Assembly (NCBI GenBank): GCA_028023455.1
Contig: JAQFVV010006452.1
Span: forward strand, 362,501-426,500
Length of the DNA: 64,000 bases
From: Epiperipatus broadwayi
Lineage: Eukaryota > Onychophora > Udeonychophora > Euonychophora > Peripatidae
Reading direction: 5' to 3'
Shown here in pieces: positions 12,540 through 22,243 of the stretch. The position numbers were made by a program, and so were the translations under genes. Position 1 is the first letter of the stretch; every line of letters starts with the position of its first letter. The notes below the pieces were generated by a model. The model saw only the letters and a program-made list of their open reading frames with translations, was not told where the DNA came from and did no database searches.

Positions 12540-14330
12540 AACCTATATGCCCAAATTTTTTTCTGTGTATGTTAACATTAGAATTTTATCACTTAAATGT
12601 TGTTTCAACCTTGTCTCTAATTTATTCTTTGTTGTATCTATATATGACACATTCCTATTATCTTTTTTTACAATCTAAAGACTCAATTCTATAAATACTA
12701 TTCATATTTTAAACATTCCTATTTTTTGTTTTCTTTATCACATTACCTAAATTAAACTTCCTTTTATATACTGGTTTCAACAATAAATTACATTTCTTTC
12801 CATATTTTCTATTTATATTTTTTGTGATCTTTTTAATCTTAAAAAAAAGTATTTTTTGATACCTTACATTTACTATATATAAATTCCTTTATATTTCTAT
12901 CCAATTTTATTTTTATTTTTTAAATATTTTCCTTTCCACATAATTTATTAATAATTTTAATTGGATAATCATTTTTCATTGCATCTTCTCTTATTTTACC
13001 CATTTCTTCCTTAAACAACCTTTCCTCTACTAATTCCCTTAATTATCTTATTATTAATAATATTTATCTTATGTATATATTCTATATCTGATTTCCAATT
13101 ACTTAATAACTCATAAAAAGTACCTTTTCTAAATATACTTGTGTTAATATTTATCCTATAATTCTTTATGACCTTTTTAATTTTAATATCCATATAATTA
13201 ATTGAATTATTTATTTCTTTTTCCATTGTAAATTTAATATTTTCATCACTTAAATTAATATAATTAAAACAAATTCTGATTTCCTATCATTGCCATTGAA
13301 CGTTAAAAAATAATCATTACCATATCTCACATAAAATATTGGTTTTTATTTTATTCCACTAAAAGATCTTTATTCAAAATAATTCATATATAATGATGCC
13401 AGTAACCTACTTAAACAATTATACATGCTCAATCCTGTACATTGCTTATAGTATGTTTCATTGTATACAAATATAACATCCTTACAACATATATTCAAAA
13501 TACCATGTAATACATTATATTCTATTTTAATACTTTTATTATTATCTTTAACTAAATATATCAAATTTATTAAGCACAAGCAGATAAAATTGTAATAACA
13601 TGAAAGCTAAAACCTTCAACAGATACGCTTTAAACATGCTTATGTGACAGCCAATCAGAAGTAATAATGACATCACATGGACCTCTCAATTCTCAAACAC
13701 AAGTCAGAACTATAAGAAAAAGATGGGACCCACCTTCTTCTATGTCTATATTTATATATAAATAAGCCAGACTCAAGCATTTTGAACTAAGAGTGTGAAG
13801 CTTAAAAAACCTTCACATTTAATTCACTAAATATTAAATACAAATAAACAACACAAAATCTTTCGATTTACTACAAAGCAATTTTTAAATCTAATGAAAT
13901 TATAGTAACAAATGTAAATTTATCAAATTTATTAAGTGCAAGCAGATAACATTGTAATAATGTGAAAGCTAAAACCTTTGCAAGATGCGCTTTAAACATG
14001 CTTATGTGACAGACAATCAGATGTAATAATGACTGCACATGGAACTCTTAATTTTAAAACACAAGTCGGAACTATAAGAAAAAGATGGGACCCACATTCT
14101 TCTATGCTTAAATTTATTATCATCTTTAACATACATTTCCATAATTATTTTATATACATTAGTTGAATCTACGTTTGTATACATGTTACATATATCCAAT
14201 TTAACAAAATACATATTTTTAACATTATTATTTCCTTCCAAAACTATTTTTAACTTTTTAACAAACTAATTAAAATAACTAAATTAACATGGACTAATTA
14301 AATGATTTTATAGATATAATCATTTTATTA
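12540..14330 (-). pseudogene. Penelope-like element: RT plus GIY-YIG endonuclease (relic)
   Basis: Read right to left, the order matches PLE proteins. First comes LVKKLKIVLEG..., then RT motif A as FVKLDICNMYTNV (about 14170-14215). After a nested insertion come the YYKQCTGLSM...LASLYMNYFE block (13370-13450), motif C as RYGND (13313-13327; YxDD expected, first Asp lost), and INYMDIKIKK...IFRKGTFYE (about 13110-13200). A GIY-YIG-like NVSYIDTTKNKLETRLKQHLSD sits at about 12585-12660, with YID in place of YIG. There are several frameshifts and stops, so it is dead. PLE proteins are RT-EN fusions that copy their own and possibly other RNAs by target-primed synthesis. Confidence 0.8.
13554..14115. 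mobile_element. 1.5-unit tandem short element nested in the PLE
   Basis: It splits the PLE RT frame exactly between motif A and the YKQ block. Flanks TTATTATCTTTAAC (left, about 13540-13553) and TTATTATCATCTTTAAC (right, about 14116-14132) look like a target duplication. Inside, 13561-13745 is repeated in direct orientation at 13921-14105, a period of 360 bp, so the insert is one full unit plus about half a unit. The minus-strand sequence is related to the palindrome at 63.09-63.46 kb (TCTGATTGGCT, GTCTGGCTTAT-like blocks). No HHR core was seen. Confidence 0.7.
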
Positions 14331-14440
14331 AAAAATTAGAAAAGTTTTATGGTTGACTGAAGTAGATAGATAGATATAAGCTATGAATATATATTTTCTA
14401 TTAAAGAAAAATATAAATTAATGAATAAGAATACACATAA

Positions 14441-14985
14441 ACGTCACATCATCATTTCTTATGCTTGCTCATAACTGTTATTAAAACAGACAAAACTCTC
14501 CATACAGTAGTGCCATTCAGTGCAAGCCAGAGTAATCAATGGGTGCCAAAAGGTTTGTGCATAAAATCTCTATCTAGTGCCTACTCATACAATATCCCCA
14601 GACTAGTTTCTAGCATGTGGCTTTCATCAGTGAGGAGGCTTGGATCTGAAAGCACTGCAACTAGATCTTAGGATCTAATGCAACTCTCTAATGAGCTTAA
14701 ACTGAAAATATTATTATTGTTTTCAATTTTAGATTCATAGTTTTGTAGTTAAGTAGAAATAAAATGTGACTACTAAAGGCTTGCATTAGATCCTAAGATC
14801 TAGGTGCAGTGCTATCAGATCCAAGTCTCCTCACTGATAAAAATCACAAGCTAGAAACTAGTCTGGGAATATTGGATGAGCAGGGACTAGATAGGGATTT
14901 TATGTACAAACTTTCTTGGATCCATTGATTACTCTGGCTTGCACTGAGTGGCACTACTGTATGGAGAGTTTTGCCTGTTTTAATA
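14441..14985. mobile_element. F3 palindromic element, two inverted halves
   Basis: The antisense half (about 14441-14710) and sense half (about 14770-14985) are reverse complements around an A/T-rich centre. Both carry ACTCTCCATACAGTAGTGCC-like outer and GGATCTGA/TAGATCCTAAGATCTAG inner blocks. TSDs are AAGAATACACATAA (14427-14440) and AAGAATGCACATAA (14986-14999), 13 of 14 matching. The antisense half keeps an HHR core. In the sense half CTGATGA has become CTGATAA (14834-14840), which loses the catalytic G8. Confidence 0.85.
14595..14640 (-). ncRNA. Hammerhead-like ribozyme, family F3
   Basis: Minus strand: CTGATGA (14630-14624), a stem II candidate AGC/GCT closed by an A-A mismatch, GAAA (14610-14607), stem III as the self-complementary ACTAGT, and cleavage triplet GTC (14603-14601). 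Flanking stem I pairing follows the F3 pattern (TCCTCA with TGGGGA). The weak stem II lowers confidence in activity. Confidence 0.5.
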
Positions 14986-15004
14986 AAGAATGCACATAAT
15001 AAAT

Positions 15005-15795
15005 AAAAACAGTAATTTAAACACAACAAGAAATTAATATATATATAATTTATTTAAAAGCAAAAATAAAGTCTTAAAAAATATATAGTAATATTATTTT
15101 GCTAATTTAAAAAGAAAATATTAGATATTTTAAAATTACTGCGTGGTAAACTAAAAAAAATATCAAGCTAAACATACAGCCACATGTTAAAATCAGGACA
15201 AGTATCATATGTCAGTGATAAAGGCATGGATATCTATAGTTTATGATTCTCCTAATTTTTTCTCTCCACCCCTATCTACTTAATATAAATGACAGTTATG
15301 AAGATGTGAAATAAATGACAGAAAATATATCATATTCTTCAAAGAAAATCAAATATTCTTAATTTTTTTCCTTTGTTCGATAAACCACATGTTAATAAAA
15401 TCTTCTGTAAACAAACTTAAAAAATGACTTGAGCTTTTATTTACTTTTAATCGCTTTATAGAGGTTAGGAAAGACTGCTTATATATATGTAGAAATCCAG
15501 AATTTACAAAGTAATAACTAAAATTGTTATTAATATGTTTTTAAATTTAATAATAGTGTTTAATATGTTACAGGTTTGGAGTGAGTTTTGAATGACCTTT
15601 TAAAGTTTTAATTTTATTCCTATATATTCTGTCCAAGTAGCCCGTGATCTTTTTAATATTTCATGACTATATTCTATTTAATAGATCTAATAATTAAAAT
15701 ATTATTATGATTGAAACAAAAGAATATAACTGTCCCAAAACTTCTCAAAGTATCTATATCATGGGTTTGAGTATTATGTAAATGTAAATTTGAAA
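15005..15795. other. AT-rich stretch, nothing recognised
   Basis: No gene or repeat identified. Confidence 0.45.
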
Positions 15796-15812
15796 TGTTA
15801 ATACAAATTATT

Positions 15813-16054
15813 ACATGATCACCATTTCTTATGCTAGCACATCTGTTATTAACAAAGACAAAACTCTCCATACAGAAGTGCCAACCAGAGTAATCAATGA
15901 ATGCCAGAGACCTGTGCATAAAATCCCCATCTAGCCTACTCATCCAATATCCCCAGACTACAGTCTAGATGGGGATTTTATGCACAGACCTCTGGAATCC
16001 ACTGATTACTCTTGTTAGCACTGGGTGGCACTACTGTATGGAGAGTTTTGCCTT
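15813..16054. mobile_element. F3 palindromic element, compact copy
   Basis: Two inverted halves, with TGATCACCATTTCTTATGCT at the left and GAGAGTTTTGCC at the right. The central part is deleted right up to the ribozyme core (CCCCAGACTACAGTCTAGATGGGG). TSDs of 17 bp, TGTTAATACAAATTATT, lie at 15796-15812 and 16055-16071 and match exactly. There is no HHR because the core is deleted. Confidence 0.85.
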
Positions 16055-16071
16055 TGTTAATACAAATTATT

Positions 16072-17177
16072 CTTTAAAGAGTGGATTTGATTATTACATT
16101 ATATTTTATAATAGTTTTATATGCATATATATGTATGAGTGTATATATTAATAATGCAAATACATTTAAAATCACTTAAAGTTGTTAACAAGATGCTGTT
16201 GTCAACATGTATATATTGTCAAAATTATTTATTTAGTTAATCTACTCATTTTATTTATAATTTATACGTGTGTGTGTGCGCGCGCGTGTATGTTCTGCGT
16301 GTGCATGTTGAAGATATAACAATAATCAGTTGACATTTAATGTACAACGAATAGCATTGTTCAATTAATAAATCGTTTTAAAAAACATAATTTTTAAGTA
16401 CAATTTTTTCTCTATTTCTGTGAAATAAAATATTTACTTACAGTTAAACTCTTGTAACTTATAATATTATTGATTATAAGATATACTTTTAATTTGTCAA
16501 AATTAAATGCTTTTAGTACAACTTCGAGTATATAATGGTTTTATGTAATAACAGCTGACAATCATTAGACGAAAGTTATATTTGATTCTTGTAGATTTTT
16601 TTTTTTCAATATTTATATTTATTTATTTATTAGATCATATTTTTAGTAATTATACAAATGTAAAACCACTTGTTGGCGAATTTCAATAAATACTGTGATT
16701 AATTTTTATGAAATATAAAATTGTTTACAATATAGAACTACATATGAAATGTATAAAAAATTTCTATATCATTAAGTATATTTTGCTTCTAGCATAATAA
16801 ATCTTTAATGGCTTCATGTTTATTCAAAAGTTAGTTTTAAAAAACCCATTACTCTTGTAATATTGCTTCAATTTATTGATATTTGCATCGTTATTATATT
16901 ATATATGATGTCAAAAAAAATCAATATACCTGAACTTATCAATAATTTGCAAACAATGCAAGTTATATTTGATCCTTGATGTCAAATCTTTAAAAGAACA
17001 TTAATTGAACTCTTTCATTTTGGGGAAACGACATTTATCAATTCTTTAGTTTTCTTAGCAAAAATATATTTAATTATAAAAGTATTCTGCCTAACTTTTT
17101 TACTTACATTATGTATATATATGTTAAAATATATTTCCAATCATCTTAAATTTGAAGAGATTAAAAATTATAAAAAC
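16072..17177. other. AT-rich stretch; short (TG)(CG) run
   Basis: A TGTGTGTGTGCGCGCGCG-type run lies at about 16267-16288, possibly Z-DNA-forming. Nothing else was recognised. Confidence 0.5.
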
Positions 17178-17185
17178 TGAAATGC

Positions 17186-17422
17186 GGGATTCGAACTCAG
17201 ACTTTCACACGACCCACTATTCTCAGTGCCATCTGATGATTGCTGGTTTAACATGAAATACGTATATTGGTGACTATTTATCTTTTCAACATGTGTGTGA
17301 TCAGGTGGGTCAGCAATATGAGATGGCACTGAGAATAGTGGATCATGTGAAAGTCTGAATTCGAATCCCGCATATATTACATATATAAATGCAGGTTTAA
17401 GCCTGTACAATGTATTAAAATT
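17186..17422. mobile_element. F1 palindromic element, compact copy
   Basis: Inverted halves: GGATTCGAACTCAGACTTTC (B box on the minus strand) at the left and AAGTCTGAATTCGAATCCC at the right. TSDs TGAAATGC lie at 17178-17185 and 17423-17430. The right half has an A-box-like TGGCACTGAG, B box TTCGAATCC and a 3' tail ending GGTTTAAGCCTGTACAATG. CTGATGA (17233-17239) and GAAA are present, but the ACCAA arm of stem I is lost at the palindrome junction and stem II is weakened, so the HHR is probably dead. Confidence 0.85.
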
Positions 17423-17430
17423 TGAAATGC

Positions 17431-17981
17431 TACAACTCTTACTATGTATATATTTTAATAAGTTCTCATGGAAAAACTAGGATTATAAAACATTAATATT
17501 ATTAGTATATGGTAGCTATCGTATTATTAGAGAGTGTTGTTTGCCACGTGAAATAAAATTACTATGAAACAGCATCCGGGTGAGTTAGCACATTAGCAGC
17601 TTAATTATCATAATAGCTCTTAAGCCAAACAGGTAATAATTATCCAATCAGTTAAAAATATTATAACTATAATAGTTTTAGACAAACACTTGTAATGAAT
17701 TCAAGATAATAGCATTAGTAGGATCAGATGATTCAAGAATGAACATGAGACAAAATTTCTTTAGTAATCTCATCCTATTACTATAAAAATATACTGCATG
17801 TAACATTGTCATAAACAAATCTTTTAAAAGATATAAGTAAGTCAGTACTGTAAAGTTTAGCAATAGTCAATAGTAATGGACAAGTCTAAAAATATCTTTC
17901 ATCAAAATTATTAATGAATAATATTTTTTGCAAAATATATTTTAAAGTAATGAAGAGTAATTACGCCATTTATTTATTTAG
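17431..17981. other. AT-rich stretch, nothing recognised
   Basis: No gene or repeat identified. Confidence 0.4.
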
Positions 17982-18535
17982 CTATAGGTTTTTTTTATTA
18001 GATAATTTTACTATTAACAAACTATCATAAAGAGTAGGATTAAATGGATGACCTGCTGCCTTCTGGTGTTCTAGAAAAATAAGAGTTATATTCTGGCATG
18101 TCAGATGCTCGTTTATAGAAATATTGATGTTGTGAAAGGTATATAGAAAGGAATGTTCAAGATTTTCTATAATATGTTGATTGACATTCATTTTGGAGGC
18201 ATTTAATTTTATATATAGTGCTGAAGATGAGGATGGATTCAAGTTTATCCTTGGAGTTGTTAATTAGTCTATATTCCAACCAGAAAAGTTTCACTTGTGA
18301 TTTCATTACTTTCTGCAATTAGCCACAGATTTGGTACTTCGTTAACTATATAAATCATCATTTTGTAATTGCCCATATCTGTATAGATCACTGTCTGGTA
18401 AATTCCATTTATTAAACCATCAGTTGCTCTATATCTGTTGATAAAATTCCAATAATATCTAGTAAGATTAAATTCAGATAGCTTTACCACTGCATCTAGA
18501 AAAATAAGTTCTTTGAAACTATATACAAAGTTCAT
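17982..18535 (-). pseudogene. Unrecognised degenerate coding-like segment
   Basis: Two minus-strand frames of 88 and 86 codons follow each other with only a short gap, and their residues look more protein-like than the surroundings (for example TDGLINGIYQTVIYTDMGN and HQKAAGHPFNPTLYDSLL). The upstream sequence to about 18,950 has scattered protein-like pieces. I do not recognise a family. An old transposase or other mobile-element gene is the likeliest source, but that is a guess. Confidence 0.25.
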
Positions 18536-19745
18536 TTTTGTGCTATAGTGCTTAGGGGTAGATTCTTGGTTGAAGATCTACAAAGAGGAATTGTGATTGC
18601 TTCATCTTAACATTGAAAATATATCAATATTTAAAATGATGTTAAACTACAAAATAATACTTCACCACAACATTGATATTATTGTACTTAAGAAAATCAA
18701 TATTTCTTTTAGTATTGTGCAAATTCCTAAAATTTTTAGATTTTCATTTATTTTTGATAGAATGCATTGTCTGTGCTTCAAACATCTAGTAAGGAAATAA
18801 TTTTTATTGAAGATAATACAAACTCTATTGCAATCTGAAATATTTACAAATCTTCCACTACGATGTGATCTTATCTTTTAGATCTCTGTAGTAGTATACA
18901 AAGGATGTTTTGTTCCCATAATAGTCTTTAAGGACATGCATGAAGTAAATTACAAACTTTTAAGATGGTTAGATTTAAACAATATCTATTTAGTTTTCAA
19001 TACCAATAAGGGAGGTATATCTCATTTAAAAAGTTGAGAAATAGTGATTATCCCTGATTAACTTTTGTTTCAACAAAAAAATGATTCCCTATTTGTCCAT
19101 AAGCAATATAAATCAAGTTTAATTACACTCATAATTCACAATTTTTAGATGAAAGTTATGGTTTATGAAATGAAACTTAAGGAAAGTTGGTTGGAATACA
19201 TATCTTGGATATCTTGAATAAAATATTAATAAAGTCTACCCAATTCCCTTTTTTCCATAATAGGTTTAATATGTTTATAACAGTAGCAGTCTGAGTTCAA
19301 ACATCAAGAATATCAAAGGCAATTCATTCCAGACTGAAACAAAATGAGCAATATTCTTTATAGCCAAAATTTGTCTAACAAAGGTCTGGAAACTGCTAAT
19401 AAACTTATTAAACATTGGCTAATGCTAGGAAAAAAGTTGGGAGGGACAATGAAAAAAACAAAAGTTTACAAGATGTAATTGAATGGTCTGGTCACTTTAA
19501 TATAAGCATGGCAATTATAAAAATACCTTTAAAAGTGATTACTGGCACTGTTGAAAATATTACAAGTCTTATTTATCAGACTTTTAAACTGACATCTTAA
19601 AATTAAGTCATCATTAGATGTCATCTTTCCTTTCAAAATATCCATTTAGTCATTATACTAACTGCCCCTTTTAAATAAAAATTCTGCATACTCATATCAT
19701 TATACCTATTACAAATCATTATTATTTCTTACATATTTTTAAATA
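18536..19745. other. AT-rich stretch, nothing firm
   Basis: The left part may belong to the unrecognised minus-strand relic. No element ends were identified. Confidence 0.35.
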
Positions 19746-19755
19746 TAGAAGCTAT

Positions 19756-19830
<75 letters not shown>
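19756..19830. repeat. (TA)n run
   Basis: About 37 TA units directly left of a hairpin. Confidence 0.95.
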
Positions 19831-19832
<2 letters not shown>

Positions 19833-19845
19833 AAATTTAAAACCA

Positions 19846-19976
19846 TCAAGATGTTTTGTTTACATAAATCAGAGTAGTTAGTATTCACTATCTCTAACTA
19901 TAATTCCACTTTCAATTATAGTTAGAGATAGTGAATACTAACTACTCTACGTTTATGTAAACAAAACATACGCTTA
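19846..19976. repeat. Snap-back hairpin, arms of about 55 bp
   Basis: The left arm ends AGAGATAGTG-type sequence (antisense TTAGTATTCACTATCTCTAA) and the right arm is TTAGAGATAGTGAATACTAA. They are nearly perfect complements around a loop of about 10 bases (TTCCACTTTC). GTTTTGTTTACATAAA and TTTATGTAAACAAAAC mark the outer ends. No coding capacity and no HHR core. Confidence 0.85.
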
Positions 19977-20307
19977 TGGGGTTTTGATCACATAAATACA
20001 AGCGTTAGCAGTTTTTTAACTTGCATTTTTGTTTATCATATATATATACATACTTCATCCAGTCATTTAATTATTTAAGTAAGTGTCTATCTACCTATCT
20101 AGAGACAAAAATCATGGATTAATTAGTTGGCAGGAGGTGCACCAAAGTGCTAATGATGAAAATATGAATACAATGAAATGCCCTCTTTATGAGCAATAAA
20201 ACAAGTCTCATATTTTTTCAATATGAATTCATAATTATTATCCAAAATCACATAAGCTCACAAGAAGTATATAACTACTGTTTCCAATTGCATTGCCATA
20301 TGTATAT

Positions 20308-20553
20308 CATATAATATTCAATTGACCAAACACTTTACTACTTTTACAATGCTTTATTATCCACCCTTTTCTGCACTTTATAGTTTTGATTGCCCCAGCA
20401 ATCTTCTTCAGAACATTATATCTCCTAATCTCAACTGTTACAACATTCTGAAGAAGATTGCTGGGTCAATCAAAACTGTAAAGTGCAGGAAAGGGTGGAT
20501 AATAAAGCATTGTAAAAGTAGTAAAGTGCTTGGTCAATTGAATATTATATGAG
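20308..20553. mobile_element. F5 palindromic element with HHR-like motif on both strands
   Basis: The outer ends ATAATATTCAATTGACCAA and TTGGTCAATTGAATATTAT, and the inner TTTACAATGCTTTATTATCC and its complement, pair over about 105 bp per arm. The motif CTGAAGA, A, GATTGC, TGGG, (G/T)CAATC, AAAAC occurs on the plus strand at 20448 and on the minus strand at 20411-20405. GAAA is AAAA here, so ribozyme activity is doubtful. Target duplications cannot be separated from the palindrome. Confidence 0.75.
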
Positions 20554-20699
20554 GAATATGATTTATATTCTCCCTCTCTTTTTTGTCCAAGCAGCTAGAT
20601 TTGTACAAACTTGTTTTAGACCATTCTTTAATATCACCTATCAAATTCTGTGTAATTTTTCTTTCTATTTGTAGTTTGTACAAATCCAAAAATTAAGAC

Positions 20700-21240
20700 T
20701 TAATTTTCAGTCTTCATTTTTTTTGACATGTACTGACAGACTCAATTTTTTATAACTTTTTTTATTAAAAATTTTTTGGTAATTTTTTTTCCCACTTTAC
20801 TTTTTTGATATTAATTTGAATACAACTTTTTGTATCGAGCTTATAATCAATAAATTCTGTACAATGTTTTTTTCAAAATCAAGATTTTATTATTATTTTT
20901 TCATATTTTTTATCCATATATATGTATAGTGCATCTCTTTTTGATTTCTCATTTCTCATTTCCATTGTTGATTTTAAAATGTCTTCATTTTTGTCAATGA
21001 GTATTATACCATCTATATATCTTATTTATTGTTATTCTATGCACCAGGATCTTAAACTTTCTGTTACTTTATCTATTTCTTTTTCCAAACATGTAATGAA
21101 GATGTTCTGGATATGGACAGTCTTAACTTGTGCCATTTCCAATTTGATACTTGTACAAATTCTACATTTCTCTAAGAAGTTTCTGAAATGTTTTTTTTTC
21201 TACTTTTGATTTGTTTTTTTCTCTACAATAAGACAAATCA
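20700..21240 (-). pseudogene. RTE-like reverse transcriptase relic
   Basis: One minus-strand frame, broken by two stops, reads CTSIKLEMAQVKTVHIQNIF, then ITCLEKEIDKVTESL, then IRYIDGIILIDKNEDILKS, then NEKSKRDALYIYMDKK. It aligns by position with RTE-type RTs, where a GVRQGDxISPKLF motif is followed by FADDxVLxA and ES(K/R)xxGLxINxxKTK. The catalytic DD has become DG and the RQGD motif is eroded. The flanks on both sides are too decayed to read. It is an old copy, distinct from the young RTE at 57 kb. Confidence 0.45.
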
Positions 21241-22076
21241 ATAATTTTTATTGTATAATCTTCCTAACGTTTTTATATCCAATTTGCCTACTTGCTAAAA
21301 ATTTCTTTTTTAAAAATGTTTTATTTACAAGTTAATTAAAACTTTCTAAAATGTTTATTAGAAACAATTATTTAATTTAACCATTTTGCTTTGATTCTTT
21401 TTTATAGATTGCTTTAGGTAGTATATTTTCTCTTCTTGTTTGATAAGATGCCATTTAAAATTTTTAAAAGGAAAATTGTTTCCACCAATTCTGATCATTT
21501 CTGCCAAAATTCCTGTATCTTAGTTTATTCACTTTAATTTTTTGTTCCTTTCCTCTCCATTAAAACTTCATTTTTGTTATCATAAAATCATGGTACAGTT
21601 TTTAATAAATTATATTACTAACATTGTAATATATGTTGTGTCAAAATCTCTTTCATAATTCGTGATGTATAGCTAATTTTTATTCACTACTAATATTTTT
21701 CTATTTATAAAGTGAACTTATGATTACTTTAATAAGAATAAAATCAGAAGCATCAGAACTTCTGAAAAATGGGTTACTTTGAAACTGGATGTGTACAAGG
21801 GTTTGAACTTGGCAAATATTTTATAATTCTACCCATTCATTGAAAAATATTGTTATAACATGTAAAGGAGTAAGAATTCCTAGTTTTGACACTTTTTATA
21901 ATGCTATTTCATTGTTATGTCCAGCTTCAAAAGTAAATAGTATATGTAGAAATGCTATGATTAGCATCGTTATGTTTTGATGATATTTGCAGTTTAACGT
22001 AGATTTTATTGTATTGTCTTAGCTTCTATATAGTGATTTAAATTATTTGTATATATAAATAAATATTAAATATTAT
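21241..22076. other. T-rich stretch, possibly the 5' part of the RTE relic
   Basis: No clear motifs could be read. Confidence 0.3.
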
Positions 22077-22243
22077 TTGTATTTTTATATTGGACTATTT
22101 ACATCATCATATGTGTGTTGAATGTCTTTAGAAAAGTTTAATTTTATTTAAATATTCCAAATACATTCAACTGTTAGTAATATCACAGCAAACAGATTAG
22201 TATATGCACCAACTTTTAGTAATATCACAGCAAACGAGTTAGT
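22077..22243 (-). mobile_element. F5 (36-kb type) 3'-end fragment
   Basis: Starts with TTGTATTTTTATATTGGACT, the same end as the 36.06 kb palindrome, then the FATTCAA-type tail region and two copies of the 42-bp minisatellite unit (ACTGTTAGTAATATCACAGC). It breaks off inside the repeat. Orientation is antisense. Confidence 0.75.

Noticed and set aside
13561-14105. Direct repeats of about 190 bp read as LTRs of a small LTR element
   Set aside because: Spacing is a constant 360-bp unit period, there are no TG..CA ends, primer-binding site or polypurine tract. A partial tandem dimer explains it better.
14465-15029. Open frames of 61-68 codons in both halves of the F3 palindrome
   Set aside because: The same chance frame appears in each inverted half. 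The element is non-coding and other copies have it broken.
20322-20552. 76-codon plus-strand frame
   Set aside because: Runs across the arms of a palindromic element and has no family resemblance.
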